Source of the DNA: Acidobacteriota bacterium
GTDB taxonomy: Bacteria > Acidobacteriota > Thermoanaerobaculia > Gp7-AA8
Reading direction: 5' to 3'
Assembly: GCA_021781455.1 (NCBI GenBank)
Contig: JAJXWV010000012.1
Coordinates: 1-38,794, forward strand
Length of the DNA: 38,794 nt
The position numbers and the translations under genes were made by a program. A model generated the notes under the pieces. The model saw only the letters and a list, made by a program, of their open reading frames with translations, ran no database searches and was not told where the DNA came from. This document shows, one piece after another, positions 1 through 8,969 of the stretch (positions are counted from its first letter, which is position 1; each line of letters begins with the position of its first letter).

Positions 1-221
1 TCACGGTCTTCCTGCCCGACTCGAAGGTAGCGCCGCGGATCGACATCCCGCTGGGGGCGTACGAATACCGCCAGTTCCCGGTGATCCAGCAGCTCGGCCT
101 CGGCAACGTCTACAACGCCCGCATCAGCGTCAACGTGGTGGGCGGCAACGGCAAGATCACGGCCTACGGCTCGGTCATCGACCAGCAGACCCAGGACCCG
201 ACCTACGTTCCTGCGCAGTAG
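1..221 (+). CDS. C-terminal fragment of a secreted or surface protein
   Basis: An open frame enters from the left edge (first full codon at base 3) and ends with TAG at 219-221, giving about 72 residues. The fragment is rich in Val, Gly, Asn and Thr and reads like a beta-sandwich end, with VVGGNGKITAYGSVID near its terminus and a last stretch PTYVPAQ. I recall similar endings on secreted proteins of Acidobacteria and relatives, but too little is present to name the protein. No cysteine or catalytic motif is visible. Codon use matches the neighbours. It is followed by a cluster of small hairpins and then by an ABC-F gene on the same strand. Confidence 0.6.
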   Translation, partial: TVFLPDSKVAPRIDIPLGAYEYRQFPVIQQLGLGNVYNARISVNVVGGNGKITAYGSVIDQQTQDPTYVPAQ

Positions 222-420
222 CTCCCGTGTAGGGCAGGCTTTCCAGCCTGCCCTCCCGTGTGGGGCAGGCTTTCCAGCCTGCCCCCCGTCCGTCTCGCAC
301 TTCTCGTCCGGCCCTTTCATCCGATGACGGCGGGACGAGACGTCCCGCCGTTGCGGACGGGACGTCCGCACTCCTGACGCCCGGAACAACTCGGCGGTCC
401 CTCCTGTTGCGCCGCCGGCA
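222..420. repeat. Cluster of four short perfect hairpins
   Basis: The spacer before the ABC-F gene holds four hairpins. Two are near-identical: GGGCAGGCT, loop TTCC, AGCCTGCCC at 232-253, and again with 10-bp arms at 262-285. The third is GGCGGGACG/CGTCCCGCC with a 3-base loop at 329-349. The fourth is TGCGGACG/CGTCCGCA at 352-370. The first type recurs at 11951, 29960-30103 and 33578. They may act as transcription terminators or REP-like elements; no clear U-tract follows. No gene is visible here. Confidence 0.8.
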
Positions 421-2049
<1,629 letters not shown>

Positions 2050-2055
2050 GACGCC

Positions 2056-2140
2056 GTAGGGACGCGCAGCAGCGCGTCCGCAACTCCCGTCGTGCTTGCG
2101 CGGAAACCAGAGCTGCGGACGCGCTGCTGCGCGTCCCTAC
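2056..2140. repeat. Palindromic element, family P1, copy 1
   Basis: Two 27-base arms, GTAGGGACGCGCAGC... at 2056-2082 and its exact reverse complement at 2114-2140, enclose a 31-base centre. Each arm also has an internal GGACGCGC/GCGCGTCC hairpin. The element lies between two convergent genes, and its right end supplies the TAG stop of the Uup-like gene (2139-2137). Copies 2 and 3 are at 14514-14579 and 32473-32555. It could serve as a bidirectional terminator. Confidence 0.85.
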
Positions 2141-3939
2141 TCCTTGATCTTTCCTTCCAGCTCGCTCCACCGCGCATACAGCCGGTCGACTTCCGCCTTC
2201 GCTGCCGCGAGCGTGGCAAAGCGTTCCTGAAGAGCGGTGGCATCGGCTGCGATCCCCGGATCTTCCGCGGCGCGTTGGGCCGCAGCTAGCATCTCCTCCG
2301 CCGCGAGAAGCGTCTCCTCCATCGCGTCCCACTCGCGCTGCTCGAGATACGACAGGCGCTTCTTCGCTGGTTTCGACTCCGGTCGCGCCTCGTCCGGGAG
2401 CGCGACCCGCGGCCGCCCTCGTCCCCACTCCGCCTCCCATTGCGCGAAATCGGCGAAATACGCTGCCCCTCCGTTGCCGTCCAGGGCCAGCAGCTTCGTC
2501 GACACGCGATCGAGAAGGTACCGATCGTGAGTGACGAGCACGAGCGCCCCTGGAAACTCGAGCAGCGATTCCTCGAGCACTTCGAGCGTCGGGATGTCGA
2601 GGTCGTTCGTCGGCTCGTCGAGCACGAGGAGGTCGGCAGGCCGCAGCATCAGCCGGGCCATGACGATGCGCGCCTTCTCACCGCCGGAGAGCTTCGACAC
2701 GGACGTCTCCAGCTGTTCCGGGCGGAAGAGAAACCGCTTCGCCCAGCTGGCCACGTGCACGGAACGATCGCCGTGGACGACGGCATCACCCTCCGGCGCG
2801 AGGGCGCGCTTGAGGGTCAGGTTCGGATCGAGGCTCTCGCGGTTCTGTTCGAAGTAGACGACGCGCAGCCGATCCGCGCTGTGGATCGTGCCGGCATCCG
2901 GCGCGATCTCGCCGACGATCATCCGCAGCAGCGTGGTCTTCCCCGATCCGTTCGGCCCCAGGATGCCGAGGCGCGTGCCGGCCGTGAGGAGGAGATCGAG
3001 GTCGTCGACGATGGGTCGGTCGCCGAAGCGCTTCCGCAGACCTTTGCCGCTCCACAGCCGTTTCGTCTTCCGATCGGAAGCCGTGAAGTCGATCCTGGCC
3101 GCGCCCACGCGTCCGCGGTCGCGGCTCTCTTCGAGCTCTTCGATCAGCTTCGCGGCGTTGTCGATGCGAGCTTTGGCCTTGGTCGCCCTGGCCTTCGGTC
3201 CGCGGCGCAGCCACTCCACTTCCCGCCGCACCAGGTTCGCCAGGGTCTCCTGGTACGCGGCCTCGTTCTCCAGGAGGTGATCGCGCTTCACGAGAAACTC
3301 GCTGTACGTGCCGTCGGTCGCCAGCAGCCCTTCGGAGTAGATGCGGTTGAGCTCGAGCATCCGTTGCGCGGTGTTCTCCAGGAAATAGCGGTCGTGGCTG
3401 ACCACCACGAACGCCTCAGGTTCGGTTTCGAGCAGAGCCTCCAGCCAGAGGATGCCCTCCACGTCGAGGTGATTCGTCGGCTCGTCGAGCAGGAGCACCT
3501 CGGGCTCGCGGACGAGCTCCCTGGCGATGGCCAGCCGCTTGCGCCAGCCGCCGGAGAGGACGTCGGTCGGCAGCGTACGATCGGTGAAGCCGGCCTTGCC
3601 GAGGGCCCGCGCGACGCGGGAGGACTTCTCGTAGTCGTCGAGCCCGGTATCCTCCCGCAGAGCATCGTCGACCACCTGCTCGGCGCTCCTGCCGGCCGCG
3701 AAGACCGGATCCTGCGGTACGTAGCCGACACGGACGCCCTTGCGCACGGCGCGCGTCCCGGAGTCCGCCGACTCGACGCCGGCCAGGATCTTGAGCAGCG
3801 TCGACTTCCCCGATCCGTTCGGCCCGACCAGGCCGATGTGGTCGCCCTCGTGGATCGTGAAGCTGAGGTTTTCGAACAGCGGCCGTGAAGTGAACGCCTT
3901 CGTCAGCGCTTCGCAGGAGATGAGGACGGGGCCGGGCAT
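2137..3939 (-). CDS. uup: ABC-F ATPase, Uup-like
   Basis: 600-residue ABC-F protein with two cassettes: Walker A GPNGSGKST at residues 39-47 with LSGGWRKRLAIAR and LLLDEPTNHLD in the first half, and GPNGSGKTT from about 328 with LSGGEKARIVMAR and LLVLDEPTNDLD in the second. After cassette 2 comes a Lys/Arg-rich linker and, from about residue 530, an acidic helical segment with Leu spacing typical of the Uup C-terminal coiled coil (DNA or RNA binding in E. coli Uup, 635 aa). Uup is linked to ribosome function and precise transposon excision. The ATG has no Shine-Dalgarno but a TATAAC hexamer 9 nt upstream. It reads away from the zwf operon and has its own promoter after the inverted repeat at 3972-4061. 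Confidence 0.85.
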   Translation of the reverse strand: MPGPVLISCEALTKAFTSRPLFENLSFTIHEGDHIGLVGPNGSGKSTLLKILAGVESADSGTRAVRKGVRVGYVPQDPVFAAGRSAEQVVDDALREDTGLDDYEKSSRVARALGKAGFTDRTLPTDVLSGGWRKRLAIARELVREPEVLLLDEPTNHLDVEGILWLEALLETEPEAFVVVSHDRYFLENTAQRMLELNRIYSEGLLATDGTYSEFLVKRDHLLENEAAYQETLANLVRREVEWLRRGPKARATKAKARIDNAAKLIEELEESRDRGRVGAARIDFTASDRKTKRLWSGKGLRKRFGDRPIVDDLDLLLTAGTRLGILGPNGSGKTTLLRMIVGEIAPDAGTIHSADRLRVVYFEQNRESLDPNLTLKRALAPEGDAVVHGDRSVHVASWAKRFLFRPEQLETSVSKLSGGEKARIVMARLMLRPADLLVLDEPTNDLDIPTLEVLEESLLEFPGALVLVTHDRYLLDRVSTKLLALDGNGGAAYFADFAQWEAEWGRGRPRVALPDEARPESKPAKKRLSYLEQREWDAMEETLLAAEEMLAAAQRAAEDPGIAADATALQERFATLAAAKAEVDRLYARWSELEGKIKE

Positions 3940-3948
3940 GGAAGGCGG

Positions 3949-3954
3949 GTTATA
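3949..3954 (-). promoter_or_regulatory. Putative -10 element of uup
   Basis: TATAAC on the minus strand, followed by 9 nt and the ATG at 3939. There is no purine-rich ribosome site in the gap, so the message may be leaderless or carry a leader of 2-3 nt. No good -35 is seen. Confidence 0.45.
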
Positions 3955-3971
3955 TCAGCTGCACGCAAGGA

Positions 3972-4061
3972 GTGCGGGCATCCTGCCCGCCGGCCGGCGG
4001 GCTTCCAGCCCGGCGGCTTTCCCGCGATCGTTCGTGACGCGATCGGGCAGGATGCCCGCAC
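3972..4061. terminator. 18-bp inverted repeat between pgl and uup
   Basis: GTGCGGGCATCCTGCCCG at 3972-3989 is the exact reverse complement of 4044-4061. The 54-base centre holds further GC-rich palindromic sequence (CGCCGGCCGGCG-like, 3989-4016). It begins 3 bases after the pgl stop (4064) in the direction of transcription and could end the zwf-opcA-pgl message. No U-run follows, so it may be a REP-like element. Confidence 0.55.
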
Positions 4062-4063
4062 CC

Positions 4064-4741
4064 CTATTCCACGGCGTCCCGGTCGACGAACCACCAGGTC
4101 TCCACGCCCGCGGTCGCCCGGACAATCGGGAAATCGGCTCCCTCGCGCACCTGCCGGATGATCTCGCGCTTCGCAGCACCGGGAGCCAGCACGATACGCA
4201 GTTTCGCGGCCCGGATCACCGGCATGGTCAGCGTCACGCGCCACCCGTTCAGGCGCGGCACGAACACTTCCGCGGCGATCCTGTCCTCGACGTCGAGCAC
4301 CGGCGTGCCGGGAAACAGCGAGGCCGTGTGGCCGTCCTCGCCGACGCCGAGGAGGATGACGTCGAGCGAGCCGAGTCCGAGATCGCGCCACACGCGCTCG
4401 AACTCCACGGCTGTCCGGGCCGGATCCTCGAGCTCGGTGCGGAAGCGCAGGAACTGGTGCGAGGGCGACATGCCGTGGGCGAACAGAGTCCGCTGGATCA
4501 TGCCGGCGTTCGACTGCGGGTCGTCCACCGGCACGTAACGCTCGTCGACCACGACCCAGGTGATGCGCGTCTTCGCCAGCTCCTCGCTTCGCGGAGGTCG
4601 ACCTAACAGCTCGTAGAGCGGCTTCGGGCTCGAGCCGCCCGACAGAGCGATGGAGCAGGAATCCGAAGCCGCGTGCGCCAGAACCGTGGCTGCCGCTGCC
4701 TCGATCAGTTCGCCGGCCGAGTCGAAGATCCGCAGGTTCAT
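4064..4741 (-). CDS. pgl: 6-phosphogluconolactonase
   Basis: 225-residue DevB/SOL-type 6-phosphogluconolactonase, which hydrolyses 6-phosphogluconolactone in the oxidative pentose phosphate pathway. Family motifs are clear: LSGGSSP near residue 34, DERYVP near 66, SNAGMI near 77, and GVGEDGHTASLFPG near 131-144, whose Asp/His are the catalytic surroundings in known enzymes. The length is usual. Its ATG overlaps the TGA of opcA as ATGA (4741-4738), so it is translationally coupled as the last gene of the zwf-opcA-pgl operon. Confidence 0.95.
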   Translation of the reverse strand: MNLRIFDSAGELIEAAAATVLAHAASDSCSIALSGGSSPKPLYELLGRPPRSEELAKTRITWVVVDERYVPVDDPQSNAGMIQRTLFAHGMSPSHQFLRFRTELEDPARTAVEFERVWRDLGLGSLDVILLGVGEDGHTASLFPGTPVLDVEDRIAAEVFVPRLNGWRVTLTMPVIRAAKLRIVLAPGAAKREIIRQVREGADFPIVRATAGVETWWFVDRDAVE

Positions 4742-5814
4742 GCGGCAGACCTTCGCCGCGCGATGCGGATCGCAGATGGCAGCACCTTCATCAGCAGGCG
4801 GTCGCTCTCCGGCTGCTTGAGCTCCCGCACGATCAGCTCGTCGACCTTCTTCCGCGAGGTCCTGAGCAACGCCTCAGGCACGTTCAGCTGCCCGTCGACG
4901 TTGGTCGTCAGCACGCAACGCTCCGGATGGCGCTCGATCGCCGCCGATGACCCGTCCATCTCCAGGTCCACACGCAAAATGCCGCGCGTGTCTGCCGGCC
5001 TGAATTCGAAAGTGCATGAAAGATCGGGGATGTTGCCGGAGTCGTCCACGCCCATGCCCGCCTGGGCGACGAGCCACGAGGCGAGGTACAGCGCCTCCAC
5101 GCTCTCGCCGAAATACGCGATGTCCGTGACGTTGGCGATGATGCGGATCTCCCGCAGCGTCTTCAGACGTCCGCGCATGGACGGCGGATCGAACACCGAA
5201 GCCGCGGCCGCGCGCCACTCGTCCAGACGAACCCAGTTCAGGTCTGCCGGAGGGGTGCTGGTCCGCTCTCCCGTCCTCTGCACGAGGCCCAGGTCTTCCG
5301 GGCTGTCGAAGTGCACCGAGTCGACGATCAGCCGGTCGGCGGGCCCGAGGAGCGATCGAACGTAGGCCTCATTTTCGTGGGGCAGATCGCCAACCCACCA
5401 GAACGCCACCGGCATGTCGGGGATCAGCAGCGCGTGCACCAGCGGCGGCACTCTCTCCACCCGGTCTCCTCCGGCCACGATCGAGATCTCCTCGGAACAC
5501 ACCTGCTTGCCGGCTCCGAGCAGATGGCAGTTGGCGCTGATCCATGCAGCCATCTCCGGCGGGCCCTCGGGATTCGTGCGGATGACGATGGTCCGCTGAG
5601 GAACGGCAATCGAGGCGCGTCCGAGGATCTCACTGGCACTGGTGTGGTGCTCGGAGCTGGAGGCGTGGGCGACCACGTTCCAGAGCGCCGCGCGCGTCAC
5701 CGCCTCCCCTTCCGTCTTCTCGATCCGCCAGAGCTCTGCCAGCGTCTGCTCGATGGAGTTGTAGTCGACGCGTACTTCCTCCCCGGCGATGGCGTCGCGG
5801 ATGTTGTCGCTCAC
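4738..5814 (-). CDS. opcA: Glucose-6-phosphate dehydrogenase assembly protein OpcA
   Basis: 358-residue OpcA-like protein. In cyanobacteria and actinobacteria OpcA is an activator or assembly factor for glucose-6-phosphate dehydrogenase, and its place between zwf and pgl supports that role. Recognisable stretches are LWNVVAH and RTIVIRTNP in the N-terminal half and a LLIPDMPVAFWW segment in the middle. I choose the GTG at 5814 (VSDNIRDAIAG) over the ATG at 5949: GGAGGAGG lies just upstream, and the GTG overlaps the zwf stop as GTGA (5814-5811). The longer frame only adds Arg-rich sequence read from inside zwf. Confidence 0.9.
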   Translation of the reverse strand: MSDNIRDAIAGEEVRVDYNSIEQTLAELWRIEKTEGEAVTRAALWNVVAHASSSEHHTSASEILGRASIAVPQRTIVIRTNPEGPPEMAAWISANCHLLGAGKQVCSEEISIVAGGDRVERVPPLVHALLIPDMPVAFWWVGDLPHENEAYVRSLLGPADRLIVDSVHFDSPEDLGLVQRTGERTSTPPADLNWVRLDEWRAAAASVFDPPSMRGRLKTLREIRIIANVTDIAYFGESVEALYLASWLVAQAGMGVDDSGNIPDLSCTFEFRPADTRGILRVDLEMDGSSAAIERHPERCVLTTNVDGQLNVPEALLRTSRKKVDELIVRELKQPESDRLLMKVLPSAIRIARRRSAA

Positions 5815-7358
5815 GGCCTCCTCCAGCGGCGGCCGTCGCGCTCGATCATGGCATCGGCGGAAGGAGGGCCCCACGTGCCGGCTGGATACGGGTCGGGCGG
5901 CTCGGGACTCTCTTCCCAGACGTGGAGCAGCGGATCGAGCCACGCCCACGCCGTCTCCACCTCGTCGCGTCGTGCGAAAAGCGTAGAGTCGCCGAGCATC
6001 GTCTCCAGCAACAGGCGCTCGTACGCCTCGGGCGGCTCGGCGCCGAACGAGGTCGCATAGCGAAACTCCATCGTCACCGGCGCCGTTCGCACAGTCGGTC
6101 CCGGCACTTTGGAATCGAATTTCAGCGCAATGCCCTCATCCGGCTGGATGCGGATGGCCAGCACGTTCGGCTGCGTCCGCACGCCGGCCACCTTCTTGAA
6201 CAGCGGATACGGCGCCGGACGGAAGTGGATGGAGATGTCGGTCACGCGTTTTGGCAGCCGCTTTCCGGCTCGCAGGTAAAAGGGCACGTCCGCCCATCGC
6301 CAGTTGTCGACGAAGACCTTCATGGCCGCGTAGGTCTCGACGCGAGAGGTCGGACTGACCCTCTCCTCCTGCCTGTATCCGGGGACGGCCTCGCCCAGGA
6401 CGGATCCGGCGGTGTACTGGCCGCGCACCGCCGACGAGCTCTCATGGCCGGCCGGGAAGTCGCGCAGGGCACGAACGACCTTCACCTTCTCGTCGCGCAC
6501 GGCGTCGGCCTCGAACGCCACGGGCGGCTCCATGGCCACGAGCGAGAGCAGCTGCATCATGTGGTTCTGGATGATGTCGCGGGCGATTCCGGCGCTTTCG
6601 AAGTACGGTCCGCGCTTCTCGACACCGATGGACTCGGCCACGGTGAGCTGCACGTGGTCAATGTATTGACGGTTCCAGAACGGCTCGAAGATGCCGTTGG
6701 CGAAGCGCAGCACCAGGAGGTTCTGCACCGTTTCCTTGCCGAGGTAATGATCGATGCGGAAGACCTGTCGCTCGCGGAACGTCGTCACGGCGACGCGATT
6801 GAGCTCCCGCGCCGTGGCCAGATCGTGACCGAACGGCTTCTCGATGATCACTCGCGTGTACGGCCCGCCGCGCTCCGGATCGGTGACCATCCCTTCTGCA
6901 CCGAGGAGCTCGGCGATCACCGGGAAGAAGTTCGGCGGAACGGCCAGATAGTAAATCCGCCGTCCGCCCGTGCCGCGAGTCCTGTCGCACTCGGTGAGCT
7001 TCTGGTTGAGCCTGTTGTAGGCCTCGGGCTCGGTGAAATCGCCCTGAACGTAGAACAGACCCTTCGCGAAGTTCTCCCAGACGGCGTCGTCGACCGGCTT
7101 CGTCCGCGCAAACTCGTTACACGCCTTCCTGATGTCTGCGCGAAAGGCCTCGTCGCCGTAATCGGGCCGGGCGAATCCGATGATCGTCTGCCCCGCGGGG
7201 AGAAGGCCGTCGTGAGCGAGCGAGTAGAGCGCCGGCAGGAGCTTCCGATGCGTCAGGTCACCCGACGCGCCGAAGATCACCAGGCACGACGCATCGGGCA
7301 CGCGCTCCTGCTCGAGGCCCTCCCGGAGCGGGTTGGGCTCGAGGGCAACTGTGGTCAT
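5811..7358 (-). CDS. zwf: Glucose-6-phosphate 1-dehydrogenase
   Basis: 515-residue enzyme that oxidises glucose 6-phosphate to 6-phosphogluconolactone with NAD(P)+. The Rossmann start GASGDLTHRKL is at residues 30-40, EKPFGHD follows, and the substrate motif RIDHYLGKE lies at about 202-210 (His204 within it). The C-terminal half has the conserved FYLRAGKRL. The length is normal for bacterial G6PDH. The ATG at 7358 is preceded by GAGGAGG, one of the few clear Shine-Dalgarno sites here, and by two TAAACT hexamers (7402-7397 and 7389-7384) that may be -10 elements. It is the first gene of the zwf-opcA-pgl operon and is divergent from fadI. Confidence 0.97.
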   Translation of the reverse strand: MTTVALEPNPLREGLEQERVPDASCLVIFGASGDLTHRKLLPALYSLAHDGLLPAGQTIIGFARPDYGDEAFRADIRKACNEFARTKPVDDAVWENFAKGLFYVQGDFTEPEAYNRLNQKLTECDRTRGTGGRRIYYLAVPPNFFPVIAELLGAEGMVTDPERGGPYTRVIIEKPFGHDLATARELNRVAVTTFRERQVFRIDHYLGKETVQNLLVLRFANGIFEPFWNRQYIDHVQLTVAESIGVEKRGPYFESAGIARDIIQNHMMQLLSLVAMEPPVAFEADAVRDEKVKVVRALRDFPAGHESSSAVRGQYTAGSVLGEAVPGYRQEERVSPTSRVETYAAMKVFVDNWRWADVPFYLRAGKRLPKRVTDISIHFRPAPYPLFKKVAGVRTQPNVLAIRIQPDEGIALKFDSKVPGPTVRTAPVTMEFRYATSFGAEPPEAYERLLLETMLGDSTLFARRDEVETAWAWLDPLLHVWEESPEPPDPYPAGTWGPPSADAMIERDGRRWRRP

Positions 7359-7383
7359 GGGCGGGGGGCCTCCTCGGTTGTAG

Positions 7384-7402
7384 AGTTTATCGTTTCAGTT
7401 TA
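7384..7402 (-). promoter_or_regulatory. Tandem -10-like hexamers upstream of zwf
   Basis: TAAACT occurs twice on the minus strand, at 7402-7397 and 7389-7384, 25-40 nt before the zwf ATG. This leaves room for a short leader with the GAGGAGG ribosome site. The distal copy coincides with the end of a degenerate palindromic repeat (family A, to about 7516). Confidence 0.4.
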
Positions 7403-7516
7403 TGCCGAACGGAGCGAGGCTTCACCGGAACCGCCGGGCACAGCCCAGGGCCGGTCCGCGGTCGAAGAGGCTAAAGCACCCGCTGATCCCTCGCCGTCTC
7501 CGCGGCTCGCGATAGA
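7397..7516. repeat. Degenerate palindromic repeat, family A
   Basis: The zwf/fadI divergent spacer carries a left end AGTTTATGCCGAACGGAGCG and a right end whose reverse complement reads ATCGCGAGCCGCGGAGACGG. These resemble the ends of the repeats at 13372-13493, 16279-16363 and 26285-26423. The arms are only partly complementary, so this is probably an old copy. Confidence 0.45.
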
Positions 7517-7518
7517 CT
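7513..7518 (+). promoter_or_regulatory. Putative -10 element of fadI
   Basis: TAGACT lies exactly 6 nt before the fadI ATG with no Shine-Dalgarno between. The same cgaTAGACT plus 6 nt plus ATG arrangement precedes the AhpD-like gene at 31566. The spacing predicts transcription starting at or next to the A of ATG. Confidence 0.5.
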
Positions 7519-7524
7519 CAAGCA

Positions 7525-8814
7525 ATGGCACAAGGAAATCGCGTCGCGGTCATCCGCGGCATCCGCACACCGTTCGCCAAGTCGGGCACGCATTACGGGC
7601 GCCTCACTGCGCTCGACCTCGGAAAGCTCGTCGTATCGGAGCTCGTCGAGCGGACAGGAATCGATCCGAAAGAAGTGCAGGAAGTCATCTTCGGCAACGT
7701 GATTCCGTCAGTAAAGGCGCCCAACATCGCCCGGGAGATCGTCCTCGGTACGGGACTGCCGCGGCAGATCCCCGGCTACACCGTCGGCAAGGCCTGCGCG
7801 TCGGCGAATCAGGCCATCACGTCAGCCTCGGACATGATTTACCGGGGGTACGCGGACACCGTCATCGCCGGGGGCGCCGAGTCGCTGTCCGATATCCCGA
7901 TCCTCTTCTCGAAGAACTTTTCCGAGGCGCTCCTGTCGGCGAGCAAGCAAAAGAGCGTCGGGGGAAAGCTCGGTGCGTTCCGGAAGATCCGGCCGAAGGA
8001 CCTGGCCCCCGAGGCGCCGGCGCTTGCCGAGTCGACCACCGGTCTGACCATGGGCGAATCCGCCGAAAAGATGGCGAAGGAGAACGGGATCTCGCGCGAA
8101 GCGCAGGACAAATTTGCGCTGCAGAGCCACCTCCGCGCGGCCGAAGCAACGGCCAGCGGACGGTTCAAGGACGAAGTGATGACGGTCGTCGTGCCGCCGA
8201 AATACGAGACGGTCGTCGAGACCGACAATCTCATCCGGGCAGACACGAGCCTCGAATCTCTGGCCAGGCTGAGGCCTGTCTTCGATCGGAAATACGGGAC
8301 CATCACAGCCGGCAATTCGTCGCCCTTGACCGATGGCGCGGCCGCCGTGCTGCTCATGTCGGAAGAGAAGGCAAAGGCCGCAGGCTACAAGCCGATCGGC
8401 TTCATCCGGAGCTACGCCTACGCCGGGATGGATCCGTTCGACCAGCTTCTGCAGGGACCGGTAATTGCGCTGCCGCTGGCGCTGGAGCGCGCCGGCCTGA
8501 CGCTCCAGGACATCGGCGTGATCGAGATGCACGAGGCCTTCGCCGCGCAGGTGCTGTCGAACATCCAGTGGATGGGCTCGAAGAAGATCGCGGAGAAGAA
8601 GCTCGGCCGGAAGGAGCCGGTGGGAGAGATCGACCCGGCGAAGATCAACCGCACGGGCGGGTCGATCGCATTAGGTCATCCATTTGGCGCCACCGGATCG
8701 CGAATCGTCACCACTGTCTGCAACGAGCTGCAGAGGACAGGCGAGCAGTACGGCCTGGTCACGGTCTGCGCCGCCGGCGGCATGGGCGTGGCCATGGTTC
8801 TGGAGCGGGAGTGA
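7525..8814 (+). CDS. fadI: Acetyl-CoA acyltransferase (3-ketoacyl-CoA thiolase)
   Basis: 429-residue thiolase of the FadI type, catalysing the last step of fatty acid beta-oxidation (3-ketoacyl-CoA plus CoA to acetyl-CoA plus shortened acyl-CoA). The nucleophilic Cys91 is in GKACASANQA, His385 in GHPFGATG and Cys415 in CAAGGMG, matching the catalytic triad of E. coli FadI (436 aa). The loop region between residues 130 and 170 is long, as in FadI. No fadJ-like partner is beside it in this window. It has no Shine-Dalgarno and a -10-like hexamer 6 nt upstream. Confidence 0.93.
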   Translation: MAQGNRVAVIRGIRTPFAKSGTHYGRLTALDLGKLVVSELVERTGIDPKEVQEVIFGNVIPSVKAPNIAREIVLGTGLPRQIPGYTVGKACASANQAITSASDMIYRGYADTVIAGGAESLSDIPILFSKNFSEALLSASKQKSVGGKLGAFRKIRPKDLAPEAPALAESTTGLTMGESAEKMAKENGISREAQDKFALQSHLRAAEATASGRFKDEVMTVVVPPKYETVVETDNLIRADTSLESLARLRPVFDRKYGTITAGNSSPLTDGAAAVLLMSEEKAKAAGYKPIGFIRSYAYAGMDPFDQLLQGPVIALPLALERAGLTLQDIGVIEMHEAFAAQVLSNIQWMGSKKIAEKKLGRKEPVGEIDPAKINRTGGSIALGHPFGATGSRIVTTVCNELQRTGEQYGLVTVCAAGGMGVAMVLERE

Positions 8815-8839
8815 TCTGGTCACGGCGGCTGCGCCGCTG

Positions 8840-8927
8840 ATTTAGGATCTGAGATTGATGATTTATGAACCGAAGAGATCGCGATTTCGTCTGCGGTTCA
8901 TAAATCATCAATCTCAAATCTAAAATC
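8840..8927. repeat. AT-richer long inverted repeat between fadI and the Mo-enzyme gene
   Basis: A perfect 22-base arm at 8851-8872 (GAGATTGATGATTTATG...) pairs with 8894-8915. Imperfect complementarity continues outward to about 8840 and 8927, and the centre is 21 bases. The base composition is clearly more AT-rich than the surroundings. It begins 26 bases after the fadI stop and could act as a terminator, but it looks like an inserted repeat. Confidence 0.75.
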
Positions 8928-8958
8928 GAAGTCACCTCCGCTGCGCTCCGGCTCGGGA

Positions 8959-8964
8959 TAAAAT
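8959..8964 (+). promoter_or_regulatory. Putative -10 element of the molybdopterin enzyme gene
   Basis: TAAAAT sits 5 nt before the GTG at 8970. The preceding GCTCCGGCTCGGGATAAA (8945-8962) matches the end of family A repeats, so a solitary repeat end appears to supply the promoter hexamer. Confidence 0.4.
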
Positions 8965-8969
8965 TGAGT

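Noticed and set aside
2440-3888. 482-residue plus-strand open frame opposite the Uup-like gene
   Set aside because: Antisense shadow caused by GC-rich third positions; the minus-strand frame has complete ABC-F motifs.
5815-5949. Longer N-terminus of OpcA from the ATG at 5949
   Set aside because: It would be read within zwf and adds only Arg-rich sequence; the GTG at 5814 has a ribosome site and the GTGA overlap.
5922-8840. 972-residue plus-strand open frame across zwf, opcA edge and fadI
   Set aside because: It is a shadow: it runs antisense to zwf and then in a wrong frame of fadI, is rich in Arg/His/Gly and has no family motif.
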